A stretch of 64,000 nucleotides of DNA from DASUPK01 sp963848955. Its GTDB lineage: Bacteria > Actinomycetota > Thermoleophilia > Solirubrobacterales > 70-9. The position numbers were made by a program, and so were the translations under genes. Below the pieces are notes generated by a model that saw only the letters and a program-made list of their open reading frames with translations, was not told the DNA's origin and did no database searches. Each line of letters begins with the position of its first letter. The first letter of the stretch is position 1. The stretch lies in contig CAWKFQ010000012.1 in assembly GCA_963848955.1 (NCBI GenBank), forward strand, positions 1 through 64,000, in the 5' to 3' direction. Below, piece by piece: positions 17,109-26,488 of this stretch.

Positions 17109-18170
17109 CTCAGGTCCGCGCTCGCCCTCGCGCTCCTCGTCGCCGCGCTGCTGCTCGCGGCCTGCGGCGGAGGCGGCGACGACAACGAGGATCCGCAGCG
17201 GGTCCTGAGCGAGACCTTCAGCAACCCGACTCCGATCAAGAGCGGGAACTTCGACGTCGACTTCAAGATCGAGACCAACGGCGGCGAGAGCCCCGGCACT
17301 GTCGAGGTGAAGCTCGGAGGGCAGTTCCAGAGCCAGGCTCCGGATCAGTTCCCGCAGTTCGACTTCGACGTCTCCCTCAGGGCGGAGAGCGGATCGCAGA
17401 CCCTCTCGGGCAGCGGCGGCCTCACCGCCACCGGCGGTCGGGCCTTCGTGAACATCCAGGGCAAGGAGTACGCGGTCCCTCAGCAGCTCTACGACCGGTT
17501 CACCTCCACCTACGCGCAGCTCCAGAGCCAGAACGGCTCCAATCCGCAGACCGGCCTCCTGCAGAGGCTGAACGTCGATCTCGCGAGATGGCTCACCGAC
17601 CTGAAAAACGAGGGCACCGAGGACGTCGAGGGCCAGCAGACGATCCACATCTCCGGCAAGGCGAACGTGCCGCAGATCGTCAACGACCTGAAGACGATCG
17701 CCAAGGACGCCGGCCGATCGGTGGGCAACGTCGACGTCAACCAGCTGGACCAGCTCAACGGCACCATCCAGTCGGGGGACGTCGACGTCAATACGGGTGA
17801 GACCGACAAGCTGCTTCGGCGGCTCGGCCTGAGCTTCGACCTGAAGCCGCCGCCGGGGACCCCCGGGGCACCGGACTCACTCGAGGTCCACTTCCAGCTC
17901 AACTTCGCCGACGTCAACAAGCCGCAGACCATTCAGGCGCCGGCCAACGCTCAGCCGCTGACCGCGAGCGCCCTGCAGCAGTTGGGCATCAACCCATCGG
18001 CGCTCGGCGGGGCCTTGCGCGGCGGGCTCGGAGCCGGTGGTGTCCTGCCGGAGTCGGGCGGCTCGACCAAGGCCCCGAGCCAGTCGGCGACTCAGGCGTA
18101 CCAGCAGTGCCTCTCGCAGGCGTCCGGGGTCGCGGCGCTGCAGCAGTGCGCCGCACTGCTCGCTCAGTAG
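17109..18170 (+). CDS. LppX/LprAFG-like lipoprotein
   Basis: A lipobox LLLAACGGG (cysteine near codon 15 of the open frame) follows a hydrophobic stretch, so this is an exported lipoprotein of about 350 residues. The rest is strand-rich and polar, resembling LppX/LprG-type lipid-carrier lipoproteins (NVPQIVNDLKTIAKDAG, TLSGSGGL). The open frame starts after a TAA at 17106, with no ATG, GTG or TTG before the signal sequence, so the true start is hidden, probably by a one-base error near 17105-17115. It diverges from the cyclase-ATPase gene with a gap of about 95 bases. Confidence 0.7.
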   Translation, partial: LRSALALALLVAALLLAACGGGGDDNEDPQRVLSETFSNPTPIKSGNFDVDFKIETNGGESPGTVEVKLGGQFQSQAPDQFPQFDFDVSLRAESGSQTLSGSGGLTATGGRAFVNIQGKEYAVPQQLYDRFTSTYAQLQSQNGSNPQTGLLQRLNVDLARWLTDLKNEGTEDVEGQQTIHISGKANVPQIVNDLKTIAKDAGRSVGNVDVNQLDQLNGTIQSGDVDVNTGETDKLLRRLGLSFDLKPPPGTPGAPDSLEVHFQLNFADVNKPQTIQAPANAQPLTASALQQLGINPSALGGALRGGLGAGGVLPESGGSTKAPSQSATQAYQQCLSQASGVAALQQCAALLAQ

Positions 18171-18202
18171 CCCCGAGCGGGCCCACGTAAGCTCCGGCGT
18201 CC

Positions 18203-19399
18203 GTGGAAGCAGGGAACGCACAGCGTCCTGGCTCGCCCTCGTTCGGCCCGGGCTTTCTCACTACGCCGAACGGCTGGCCCTATCTCCTCGCCCCCTTCAT
18301 CCCGATCGCGATCGCGTTGAAGCTGCTCGACGCGAGCGCGGGCCTGATCTTCTTCTCCGCGGCCCTGGGCGTGATCCCGACGGCGGCCCTGATGGGGCAG
18401 GGCGACGGAGGAGGTGGCCGCTCAATCCGGGCCCGGGATCGGCGGGTTGCTCAACGTGACCTTCGGGAACGCGCCCGAGCTGATCATCGCGCTGTTCGCG
18501 CTGGAGAAGGGGCTGCACGAGGTGGTCAAGGCCTCGATCATCGGCTCGATCCTCGGGAACATCCTGCTGGTCATGGGCGCCGCGATGCTCGCCGGCGGTC
18601 TCGTGGGCGGCCGGAAGGTGCAGCGCTTCGATCGCACCGCTGCGAACGTGCAGTCGCTGATGCTCATCCTCGCCGTCGCGGCGCTGGTCATGCCGGCGAT
18701 CTTCGAGCTGGTCGAGGGCCAGGGCCTGCCGGGTGTGAACCAGGAGCGGGTCAACTTCGACAGCACGGTCGAGCACCTGTCGATCGCCGTGGCGATCGTC
18801 CTGATCATCACCTATGCCGCGGGGCTGGTCTTCAGCCTCAAGACGCACCGGGAGCTCTTCAACCCGCATAGCGACGACGAAGGCGGGAAGGACGACGACA
18901 CCTGGGGCTGGTCGATGCGGACGTCGGTGATCGCCCTGGCCCTCGCCGGGGTGGCCGTGGGGGTGATGTCGGAGATCCTGGTCGGCTCGATCGAGGAGAC
19001 CTCACACTCGATCGGGTTGAGCGAGTTCTTCATCGGCGTGATCGTGGTCGCGATCGTCGGGAACGCGGCCGAGCACTGGGTGGCCGTTTTGGTGGCGGTC
19101 AAGGACAAGATGGACCTCTCGGTCAACATCGCGATCGGTTCGAGCGCCCAGGTCGCGATGTTCGTCGCCCCGGTGCTGGTGCTGCTCTCGTTCGTGCTCG
19201 GTCCGGGGCCGATGCCACTGGTCTTCAACGGCTTCGAGGTCGCCGCGATCTTCCTGGCGGTCCTGGTCGCGAACCAGGTCACGAACGAGGGGGAATCGAC
19301 CTGGTTCGAGGGCGTCCAGCTCCTTGCGCTCTACGTGATCCTCGGCCTCACCTTCTACTTCGCGCTGATGCAGGGTCCACGGCGAGCCGAGGGGCAACC
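18203..19399 (+). CDS. Calcium/proton exchanger, Cax/CaCA family (frameshifted)
   Basis: About 400 residues with some eleven membrane segments. The alpha-repeat signatures are FGNAPELIIALFAL and VGNAAEHWVAVLVAV followed by NIAIGSSAQVAMFVAP, diagnostic for Cax exchangers that swap calcium or other cations for protons. The start is GTG at 18203. An extra G near 18399 shifts the frame (the correct reading gives MGQATEEVAAQSG). The 3' end is unclear: no stop occurs before the next gene, and a degenerate palindromic repeat covers the junction (19367-19405). A C-terminal stop may have been lost by an indel there. Confidence 0.85.
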
Positions 19400-19405
19400 C
19401 GATGG
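19367..19405 (+). repeat. Palindromic repeat copy 2 (degenerate)
   Basis: GATGCAGGGTCC...GAGCCGAGGGGCAACCCGATG aligns with copy 6 at 25123 after small deletions. It sits on the junction of the two cation exchanger genes and overlaps the ATG of the second. Confidence 0.5.
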
Positions 19406-20396
19406 ACTTCGTCTATCTGATCGCGAGTTTCACGGTGATACTCGCCGGCGCCCTGCTGTTCACGAACGCGGTCGAGTGGATCGGGCACCGGCTCGGGCTG
19501 GGGGAGGGGGCGGTGGGGAGCCTGCTCGCCGCGGTGGGCACGGCGATGCCGGAGACGCTGATCGCGATCGTCGCCCTGATCGGCGCGACGAAGAGCGAGG
19601 ACGTGGCGGTCGGGGCGATCGTGGGGGCTCCCTTCCTCCTGGCCACCCTCGCAATGGGCTTGGTCGGGGGGGTGGCGTACGGCTATCGGCACCGGCGCGA
19701 CCGCAGGGCATCGAGCTGCGCGCCCACGTGCCCGACCCTCGACCGCGACCTGATCTTCTTCCTGGTCTTCTTCGCGCTCGCGCTCGCGCTGGGGTTCGGC
19801 GCCCGCGAGGGGATCAGGCTGGCCGCCGGGATCCTCTTCTTCGCCGCCTATCCGATCTATGTCTGGCGCACGCTGGTGCGCGGCGGCGAGGCCCAGCCCG
19901 AGGAGACCCTCAACCCCCTGATCCTCGAGCGGCGCCCCGACCGGCGACCGATCCGAGCATCGCGATCGCGGCGCTCCAGTTCCTGATCGGGCTCGGCGCG
20001 ATGGTCGGTGGCGCGCACCTGTTCGTCGAGGAGCTGCTGCATGTCGCGGAGGACGTCGGGGTCGAGGCGATCGTGCTCTCGCTGATCCTCGCGCCCCTCG
20101 CCACCGAGCTGCCCGAGAAGGTGAACAGCTTCTTCTGGGTGCGCGAGGGAAAGGATTCCCTGGCGCTCGGGAACATCACCGGCGCGATGGTCTTCCAGTC
20201 GATGATCCCGGTCGGGATCGGCCTGATCTTCACCGACTGGGACCTGAGCGGGAACGCCGCCGTCTCCGTCGCGCTCGGGCTGGCGGGAGGGGTGATCGCC
20301 TACTGGGCGCTCCGCCTGCGTGATCGCTTCGAGCTCCCTGCGGTGCTCGCCTGGATCTCGCTCTACGCCGCGTTCATCATCGTGGTCGCGGTGTAG
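19402..20396 (+). CDS. Sodium/calcium exchanger-family protein, YrbG-like (frameshifted)
   Basis: A second CaCA-superfamily transporter starting at the ATG at 19402 (MDFVYLIASFTVILAG). The alpha-repeats are AVGTAMPETLIAIVALIGA and LATELPEKVNSFFWVREGKDSLALGNITGAMVFQS. The frame shifts near 19705, back near 19735, and again near 19950; correcting them gives about 330 residues. It is probably co-transcribed with the Cax gene. Ion specificity cannot be inferred. Confidence 0.82.
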
Positions 20397-20411
20397 CCAG
20401 ACGCCGCGGGA

Positions 20412-20792
20412 CTACTCGTCCGGCCAGTGCCCTTCGACGAGCTCCCCATCGCCGCCGTCGGGCTTGCTTCCGCCGGCGGCGATGATCTCGAGGCCCTCTG
20501 GGCCGGCCTCGAAGCCGCGGGCCACGCGCGGCGCGACGCGGATCACATCCCACTGCTTGATCTCGATGACCTCGTCGTCCAACTTGATTCGGCCCGAGCC
20601 AGAGATCACCGTATAGACCTCCTCCTGGATCTCGTGGCGATGCCCGCGCGTCTGCTTCCCCGGCTCGTAGCGCCAGCGGCTCACCCCGAGCTGAGCGGAA
20701 TCCAGAAACTTGCGCGAGAAACGGCCGTCGACCCCGTCGCCCCCGGAGGGCTCGATGTCTTCGAAGTTCTTGATCTTGTAACTGGAAGCCAC
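20412..20792 (-). CDS. Cupin-domain protein
   Basis: 126 residues forming one conserved beta barrel: RWRYEPGKQTRGHRHEIQEE is cupin motif 1 with metal-binding histidines and glutamate, and DVIRVAPRVARGFEAGPEG is motif 2, although the usual histidine of motif 2 is not evident. Intact. Function unknown; free-standing cupins are often small-molecule enzymes or sensors. Confidence 0.85.
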   Translation of the reverse strand: MASSYKIKNFEDIEPSGGDGVDGRFSRKFLDSAQLGVSRWRYEPGKQTRGHRHEIQEEVYTVISGSGRIKLDDEVIEIKQWDVIRVAPRVARGFEAGPEGLEIIAAGGSKPDGGDGELVEGHWPDE

Positions 20793-20829
20793 CCAACAAA
20801 CCTACTGATGCGGGTGCTTGGCCAAACCG

Positions 20830-21228
20830 TCAGGAGTTCGCCGAGGCCAGCTCGTATTCGAGCGTCAGCGTGTGGTTGCCCTCCTCGTCGGCGAGCATCG
20901 TGCCCTCGCCGGTGATGCCTTCGAGATCACCTGAGCCGGTCCCCGGCACGATCCCGCCCGTGTTGGTGATGCCCTCGGGACCCATCACGCCGGTGTGCTG
21001 GAAGACGAAGCCGCCGGTCCTGCCCTGGAGCGTTCCCGTGACCCGGTCGTGGCCGACATAGCCGCCGCCCCCCTCTGACTTGGCGATCATCAGCTCGGCA
21101 GTGCTCTCGCCCTCCAGGTCGCCGCTGAACGTGCGTGAGATGTGGACGCGGCTCAGCTCCACGCCTTCGGCCTCGGCGTAGGCCTCCTCGTCGTAGCGGT
21201 CGTTGGTGAAGGGAGCTGTGGCGTTCAA
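20830..21228 (-). CDS. DUF3224-like protein
   Basis: About 132 residues. FSGDLEGESTAELMIAKSEGG, FQHTGVMGPEGI and GTGSGDLEGITGEGTM match DUF3224, an allene-oxide-cyclase-like barrel family. No ATG or GTG is available; the TTG at 21228 (LNATAPFTNDRYDEEAY) is the best start, 35 bases after the bcp stop. The pair is probably an operon. Role unknown. Confidence 0.72.
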   Translation of the reverse strand: MNATAPFTNDRYDEEAYAEAEGVELSRVHISRTFSGDLEGESTAELMIAKSEGGGGYVGHDRVTGTLQGRTGGFVFQHTGVMGPEGITNTGGIVPGTGSGDLEGITGEGTMLADEEGNHTLTLEYELASANS

Positions 21229-21263
21229 GGCGGGCGACGCTACAGCCTCAACCCTGGTCGAAG

Positions 21264-21737
21264 TCAAGCCGGCGAAGCGAGCTCGCCGAGCGCCTCGAGC
21301 ACGACCTCGTCGTGCGTCTTGGGCGAGACCTTCGGGAAGACCTTCGCGACCTTGCCGTCGGGATCGATCAGGAAGGTCGCACGCTGCACGCCCATGTAGG
21401 TCTTCCCGTACATCTTCTTCTCGCCCCAGACGCCATAGAGCTCGGCGACCCGGTGGTCCTCGTCGGCGAGCAAGGTGAAGTCGAGCCCGTACTTGTCGGC
21501 GAACTTGCGCTGCGCCGCCACCGTGTCGGGGGAGACGCCAACCACACGCGCGCCAGAGCCCGCGTAGTCGGAGCCGTGGTCGCGGACCCCGCAGGCCTGG
21601 GCCGTGCAACCCGGGGTATCCGCTTTGGGGAAGAAGTAGAGAACGACCGGCTGCCCGCGCAACTCACTCATCGTGACGTCGTTGCCGTCCTGGTCCGGGA
21701 GCTTGAAGTCCGGGGCCTCCTGCCCTTCCGCGACCAC
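21264..21737 (-). CDS. bcp: Thioredoxin-dependent thiol peroxidase (Bcp/PrxQ)
   Basis: A 157-residue Bcp peroxiredoxin that reduces peroxides using thioredoxin. The active site is FFPKADTPGCTAQACGVRD, with the peroxidatic cysteine in TPGCT and a resolving cysteine five residues later, as in PrxQ enzymes. Start GTG at 21737, overlapping the stop of the upstream hypothetical gene by one base (TAGTG), so the genes are coupled. Intact. Confidence 0.93.
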   Translation of the reverse strand: MVAEGQEAPDFKLPDQDGNDVTMSELRGQPVVLYFFPKADTPGCTAQACGVRDHGSDYAGSGARVVGVSPDTVAAQRKFADKYGLDFTLLADEDHRVAELYGVWGEKKMYGKTYMGVQRATFLIDPDGKVAKVFPKVSPKTHDEVVLEALGELASPA

Positions 21738-22091
21738 TATTCCTCTTCTATGTCCTCACGGCCCGGGTCCTGACCGTCCTCGTCCTCGTCGAGCTCCTCG
21801 TCGCCCTGCTCGAGCGCCGTCTCGGAGACCGACCCGGCCGCGCCCGGGTGGTAGCGGGTCTGAAATTCCTCCAGCAGCCGATCCCGCTGCTCCTCATCGA
21901 CCGGGACCGCGTCGGAGATCCGCACCCAGTTCGCGCCCTCGAAGGCCTCCATGTTGAAGACCTCCTGGTCGATCGAAGCAGAGTCGTCGACCACGACGAC
22001 CACCTCGGTCTGCGGGTTGAAGTAGGTGCCGGGGACGATCGGCGAGCTCCTCCAGCTCCATGACCCGTTTCTCTGCGTCGCTTGCCTCCAC
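21737..22091 (-). CDS. Acidic hypothetical protein (frameshifted)
   Basis: The likely start is ATG at 22091 (MEASDAEKRVMELEELP). One extra C near 22045 shifts the frame; the continuation reads IVPGTYFNPQTEVVVVVDDS and later FEGANWVRISDAVPVDEEQR. The last 30 residues are almost all acidic. About 117 residues, no family recognised. It sits between a small membrane protein gene (10 bases upstream) and bcp (overlapping), so all three are probably co-transcribed. Confidence 0.6.
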
Positions 22092-22101
22092 GGGCTGGAT
22101 C

Positions 22102-22569
22102 TTATTGACCTAGGTTCTCGAGGTCCCGGAGCTGGCGCTCGATCTCGCGCTCGACGTCGAGCGGCTCCTTGCCCTGCCGCTGGCGGCGCTCGTTGCGAGC
22201 GACCACCAGCTGGCGAACTTCCTCGCGCAGGGCGCGATCGTCGCCCAGGCTGGGCCCTCCGGTATCCGCGGCGAGCAGCTTCTCGACCTCCCCCTCGACG
22301 TCCAGCGCCTCGCGCCCCTTCGTAACCCCCCGGTCCGAGCGGGCCTGGATCATCTGGCGGATCTCCTCCTCGCGCACCTCGGCGGAGACGGCGTGGACCG
22401 TGCCGTGGGAGCTCTGCGGAAAGTCCTGCTCGAGGGCGAAGTCGCCCTTGCCGATCTTCTGCAGCGCGTTGCCGGCGCCCATCGCGAAGACGAGGGCCCC
22501 GAGCGGCAGCGCGACCAGCACGATGATGATGAAGACGGTGCCCAGTTGGAGCGACGCGAGCAGGGGCAT
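22102..22569 (-). CDS. Single-pass membrane protein with charged cytoplasmic tail
   Basis: The ATG at 22569 is preferred over GTG at 22575 because TAAGG lies at a good distance. Residues 5-30 form one membrane helix (VFIIIVLVALPLGALVF). The tail is charged and contains two related segments, VREEEIRQMIQARSDRG and LREEVRQLVVARNERR, each followed by an LDVE motif, so it is an internal duplication (SHOCT-like short helical units). Function unknown. Confidence 0.68.
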   Translation of the reverse strand: MPLLASLQLGTVFIIIVLVALPLGALVFAMGAGNALQKIGKGDFALEQDFPQSSHGTVHAVSAEVREEEIRQMIQARSDRGVTKGREALDVEGEVEKLLAADTGGPSLGDDRALREEVRQLVVARNERRQRQGKEPLDVEREIERQLRDLENLGQ

Positions 22570-22669
22570 GCCCACACCTTAGAAGTCCTGCGTTCGTGCG
22601 TGGCCCAGGCGTGATCGCACCGAACCTGCGCTTGGCCGCCAGGCGATCGGGTACTCTTTAGACACTGGC

Positions 22670-22690
22670 TGACTGACCAGTCAATCAGTC
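22670..22690 (+). promoter_or_regulatory. Inverted-repeat operator before the acyl-CoA dehydrogenase
   Basis: TGACTG-AC-CAGTCA is a perfect inverted repeat at 22670-22683, extended by GACTGA...TCAGTC over 22671-22690. This is the form of a TetR-family operator. It lies about 68 bases before the start of the gene; no TetR gene is in the window. Confidence 0.55.
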
Positions 22691-22697
22691 GTCTTCT

Positions 22698-22730
22698 TAA
22701 ACGGGTTGCGCTGACGCGCACCCTCGCATC
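22698..22730 (+). repeat. Palindromic repeat copy 3
   Basis: TAAACGGGTTGCGC-TGA-CGCGCACCCTCGCATC. It lies in the untranslated leader of the acyl-CoA dehydrogenase gene, between the operator and the start codon. Confidence 0.9.
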
Positions 22731-22757
22731 ACAAACCGAGCGAAGGAGCAGTCATCC

Positions 22758-23995
<1,238 letters not shown>

Positions 23996-23996
<1 letters not shown>

Positions 23997-24027
23997 ATGC
24001 GAGGGTGCGCGTCAGCGCAACCCGTTT
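23996..24027 (+). repeat. Palindromic repeat copy 4
   Basis: GATGCGAGGGTGCGC-GTCA-GCGCAACCCGTTT begins on the last base of the TAG stop of the acyl-CoA dehydrogenase. Confidence 0.9.
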
Positions 24028-24053
24028 GATGGCGAAGCCGCAGGATCACTTCA

Positions 24054-24082
24054 CGAGCGCCCCGGAGACCCCGGGGCGCTCG
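24054..24082 (+). terminator. Terminator after the acyl-CoA dehydrogenase
   Basis: A perfect 12-base-pair stem (24054-24065 with 24071-24082), five-base loop, then TCGTTT. It begins 58 bases after the stop. Confidence 0.85.
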
Positions 24083-24110
24083 TCGTTTCGGAGCCGGGGA
24101 GAATCAACCG

Positions 24111-24713
24111 ATGCCGGAAGGGGAGCGACTCAGCGACCAGCTCGAGGGCTGGTTCAGCCGCCCAGGGCAGAAGACCGTCGGCAGCCTGATCGAGCTCTTC
24201 GGCGAGAAGAGCTTCGCCGTGCTCTTCGTCCTGCTTCTGGCGCTTTCCGCCCTGCCCCTCCCGACCGGCGGCGTCACCCACGTTTTCGAGCTGATCGCCA
24301 TGCTGCTCGCCCTACAGCTGATCGTCGGTCGGCGCCACGTCTGGCTGCCGGAACGCTGGCGGCAGCGGGAGCTCGGCGCTGCGACGCAGAAGCGCTTTCG
24401 AGAGACGTTCCTGCGACGACTTCGCTGGGTGGAGAGCCACTCACGCCCACGGCTCGGATCTCTCCTCTCCCAACGGCCGAGCAGCATCGGCTTCGGGGCG
24501 GTGGTGTTGGTGCTCACCGTCTTCGCCTTCGTCGCGCCGCCCTTCACCGGACTCGACACGCTCCCCTCCCTGGGCGTGGTGCTGATCAGCCTCGGCGTGC
24601 TGTTGGACGATGCCCTCCTGGCTCTCATCGGACTCGTGGTCGGGGCGGTGGGGGTGGTCCTGGTGCTGTTTCTCGGCAGCCTCGCGGTCAGGGGGGCGAG
24701 CAGCCTGTTCTAG
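24111..24713 (+). CDS. ExoD-family membrane protein
   Basis: 200 residues. The N-terminal half (SLIELFGEKSFAVLFVLLLA, LPTGGVTHVFELIAMLLALQ) matches ExoD-like proteins, and the C-terminal half has two to three membrane segments. ExoD homologs are linked to exopolysaccharide production in rhizobia; here the role is unknown. Start ATG at 24111. Intact. Confidence 0.82.
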   Translation: MPEGERLSDQLEGWFSRPGQKTVGSLIELFGEKSFAVLFVLLLALSALPLPTGGVTHVFELIAMLLALQLIVGRRHVWLPERWRQRELGAATQKRFRETFLRRLRWVESHSRPRLGSLLSQRPSSIGFGAVVLVLTVFAFVAPPFTGLDTLPSLGVVLISLGVLLDDALLALIGLVVGAVGVVLVLFLGSLAVRGASSLF

Positions 24714-24755
24714 TCGAGCAGGATCGGGTACCAGCAATCCATACACTCGCCCGCA

Positions 24756-25167
24756 GTGGGGCGAGGCCGGCCATCGGACGCATTCGGCGGCGACGTCAGG
24801 CGGCGGGATCTCTTCGCGCTCCTCATCCTCCACCTGCTCGGTCGGGAGGCCTGCCTACGGCAACCGCCTGATCGAGGAGATCGAGCGGATCACTCAGGGA
24901 GCGATCTCGGTGAACCCGAACACGATGTACCCGCTGCTCAAGCGGCTCGAGGGGGATGGCCTGGTGGACGCAAGCTGGGAGCCTCCCGACCGGCGCACCC
25001 GGCGCTACTACTCGATCACCCCCGCCGGCCGGCGCGAGTACAGGCGCCTCAAGGGTGAGGTCGAGCCGTTCCTCGACTCCGTGATCCGCTCGGTCTCGCT
25101 GATCAAGGACGAGGTCTACGGAGATGCGAGGGTGCCCCGAGGCGGAGCCGAGGGGAAACCCGTTTAG
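24756..25167 (+). CDS. PadR-family transcriptional regulator (frameshifted)
   Basis: A winged-helix regulator of about 136 residues. From the GTG at 24756 the first part reads RRRDLFALLILHLLGREA; an indel near 24855 moves the frame to YGNRLIEEIERITQGAISVN and MYPLLKRLEGDGLV, the recognition helix and wing of PadR proteins. The final residues DARVPRGGAEGKPV and the stop are supplied by a palindromic repeat. Its target is unknown; ExoD is immediately upstream. Confidence 0.8.
25123..25165 (+). repeat. Palindromic repeat copy 6, coding the PadR C-terminus
   Basis: GATGCGAGGGTGCCCC...GGGGAAACCCGTTT with a nested GGC/GCC hairpin in the loop. It encodes the last 14 residues before the stop. Confidence 0.9.
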
Positions 25168-25961
25168 TCACGCTCGGCGAGCTGAGCGGGCTTTCGCAGG
25201 AAGTCACAGGCCTCGCCGATGCGGTCGAAGCCCAGCCGCTCGTACAGCTTCCAGGGCCAGTCGTCCGCGTCGGCAACGATGAACGTGAGATCGTCTCCTC
25301 GCTCTCTCGACGCGCTCGCCGCCGCGATCACGACCGCGCTTGCCAGGCCCTGCCGGCGGCGTTCCGGCATCGTTCCCACCGTCTCGACTTGTCCGATCCC
25401 GTCGCGCTCGTAGAGCACGCATGCCGCACCCGGCGGCCCTCCGGGCGGCGCGGCGAACCAGCGCGCGTTGCTGACGGAGTCCAGGCGCGCGTCTCGGATG
25501 AACTGCTGTTCGACTGCCTCCGGGCTGAAGTCCGGGTCGTTCTCGGTGTCAGCCCGCCGCACCGCCTCGACGGCGACACGGGGAACTTCCTGCGCGGGGC
25601 CGACCTCGCGATCGGGCTTTCGGCCGAGGACCATGTAGACGCTGCGCCCCACTTCCCAGCCCTCGAGTCTCTGGAATGCCGGAATGAGCCGAGCGGCGTA
25701 TGCCAGATCGACCGGCAAAACCAAGCGATGTTGGATTCCTCGCGGACCGAGCACCTGATCGGCAAGCTCGGCGAGGGCCTCGGCATCGAGGTCGGTCGTG
25801 TGCACCTCGAGGTAGTTGTCCGTCCACATCGCGGCGCTCTTGGGGTTGTAGATCAGCCGCCCCCAGTCGAACTCCTCGACGATTTCGGAGGACTCCCGTT
25901 CCAGGCGCAGCTCGAAGTCGACGAGGCGGCGGAGGAGCTCCGGATCAGAGCTCTCGCTCAT
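25164..25961 (-). CDS. GNAT-like acetyltransferase
   Basis: 265 residues. The C-terminal half is a GNAT fold: QVETVGTMPERRRQGLASAVV contains the acetyl-CoA-binding R/QxxGxG/A motif (RRQGLA), followed by YERLGF. The N-terminal half resembles a second, degenerate acetyltransferase domain. The stop overlaps the stop of the convergent padR gene, and the start overlaps the next GNAT gene by 17 bases. Substrate unknown. Confidence 0.85.
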   Translation of the reverse strand: MSESSDPELLRRLVDFELRLERESSEIVEEFDWGRLIYNPKSAAMWTDNYLEVHTTDLDAEALAELADQVLGPRGIQHRLVLPVDLAYAARLIPAFQRLEGWEVGRSVYMVLGRKPDREVGPAQEVPRVAVEAVRRADTENDPDFSPEAVEQQFIRDARLDSVSNARWFAAPPGGPPGAACVLYERDGIGQVETVGTMPERRRQGLASAVVIAAASASRERGDDLTFIVADADDWPWKLYERLGFDRIGEACDFLRKPAQLAERD

Positions 25962-26433
25962 AGAAGAACATCACGGGCCCGTCCGGCCCTCCCTCACGAT
26001 TGATGAAGCCGGCGCTCTCGTAGAGGTTCCGAGCGGCTTCGTCGTCCTCGCTCGTGCCGAGCTCCATCTGCTCCGCGCCCTCGCCCCGGGCGGTCTCCAT
26101 CGCGGAGTCGAGCAGCGCCCTGCCGAGTCCGTTGCCGCGAAGGTCGGGCACCACATAGAGCTCCTCGAGATAGGAGTGCAGGCCGGCCGAGTAGACCCAG
26201 GGACGGAAGCGCAGCTGCGCGAAGCCGTCCGGACCGTCGCCGACGAGCAGAACGATCATCGCCTTGTTCCGGATCAGCTCCTCGTACCGTTCCTCGAGCG
26301 TCTCGATGCCCGGGCTCGGCTCGTCGAATTCCTCCTGGAAATCGCTCAAGAGCCGGGCCACCCGGGGAGCGTCGCCGGGCGTCGCGCGGCGGATGGCCGG
26401 GGCGTCGGTGCTCTCGGACTGGGAGGACGGCAT
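25945..26433 (-). CDS. GNAT-family N-acetyltransferase
   Basis: 162 residues with AIRRATPGDAPRVARLL at the start, the acetyl-CoA site VVPDLRGNGLGRALLDSA (RGNGLG), and NLYESAGF near the end, so a standard one-domain GNAT. It is upstream of and overlaps the larger acetyltransferase gene, so they are translated together. Substrate unknown. Confidence 0.9.
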   Translation of the reverse strand: MPSSQSESTDAPAIRRATPGDAPRVARLLSDFQEEFDEPSPGIETLEERYEELIRNKAMIVLLVGDGPDGFAQLRFRPWVYSAGLHSYLEELYVVPDLRGNGLGRALLDSAMETARGEGAEQMELGTSEDDEAARNLYESAGFINREGGPDGPVMFFYEREL

Positions 26434-26488
26434 CTCGGCCAGGCTAATAGCCTTCGCCGTCCAACCGACCTTCGGAGGAACCTCTCAC

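Noticed and set aside
17016..17648. N-terminal extension of the cyclase-ATPase reading frame
   Set aside because: It lies opposite the lipoprotein gene, has no domain similarity, and the zinc ribbon starts cleanly at the ATG at 17015.
18203..20396. A single giant fused cation exchanger
   Set aside because: Each half has its own pair of CaCA alpha-repeats and a good internal ATG at 19402; the joined frame results from indels.
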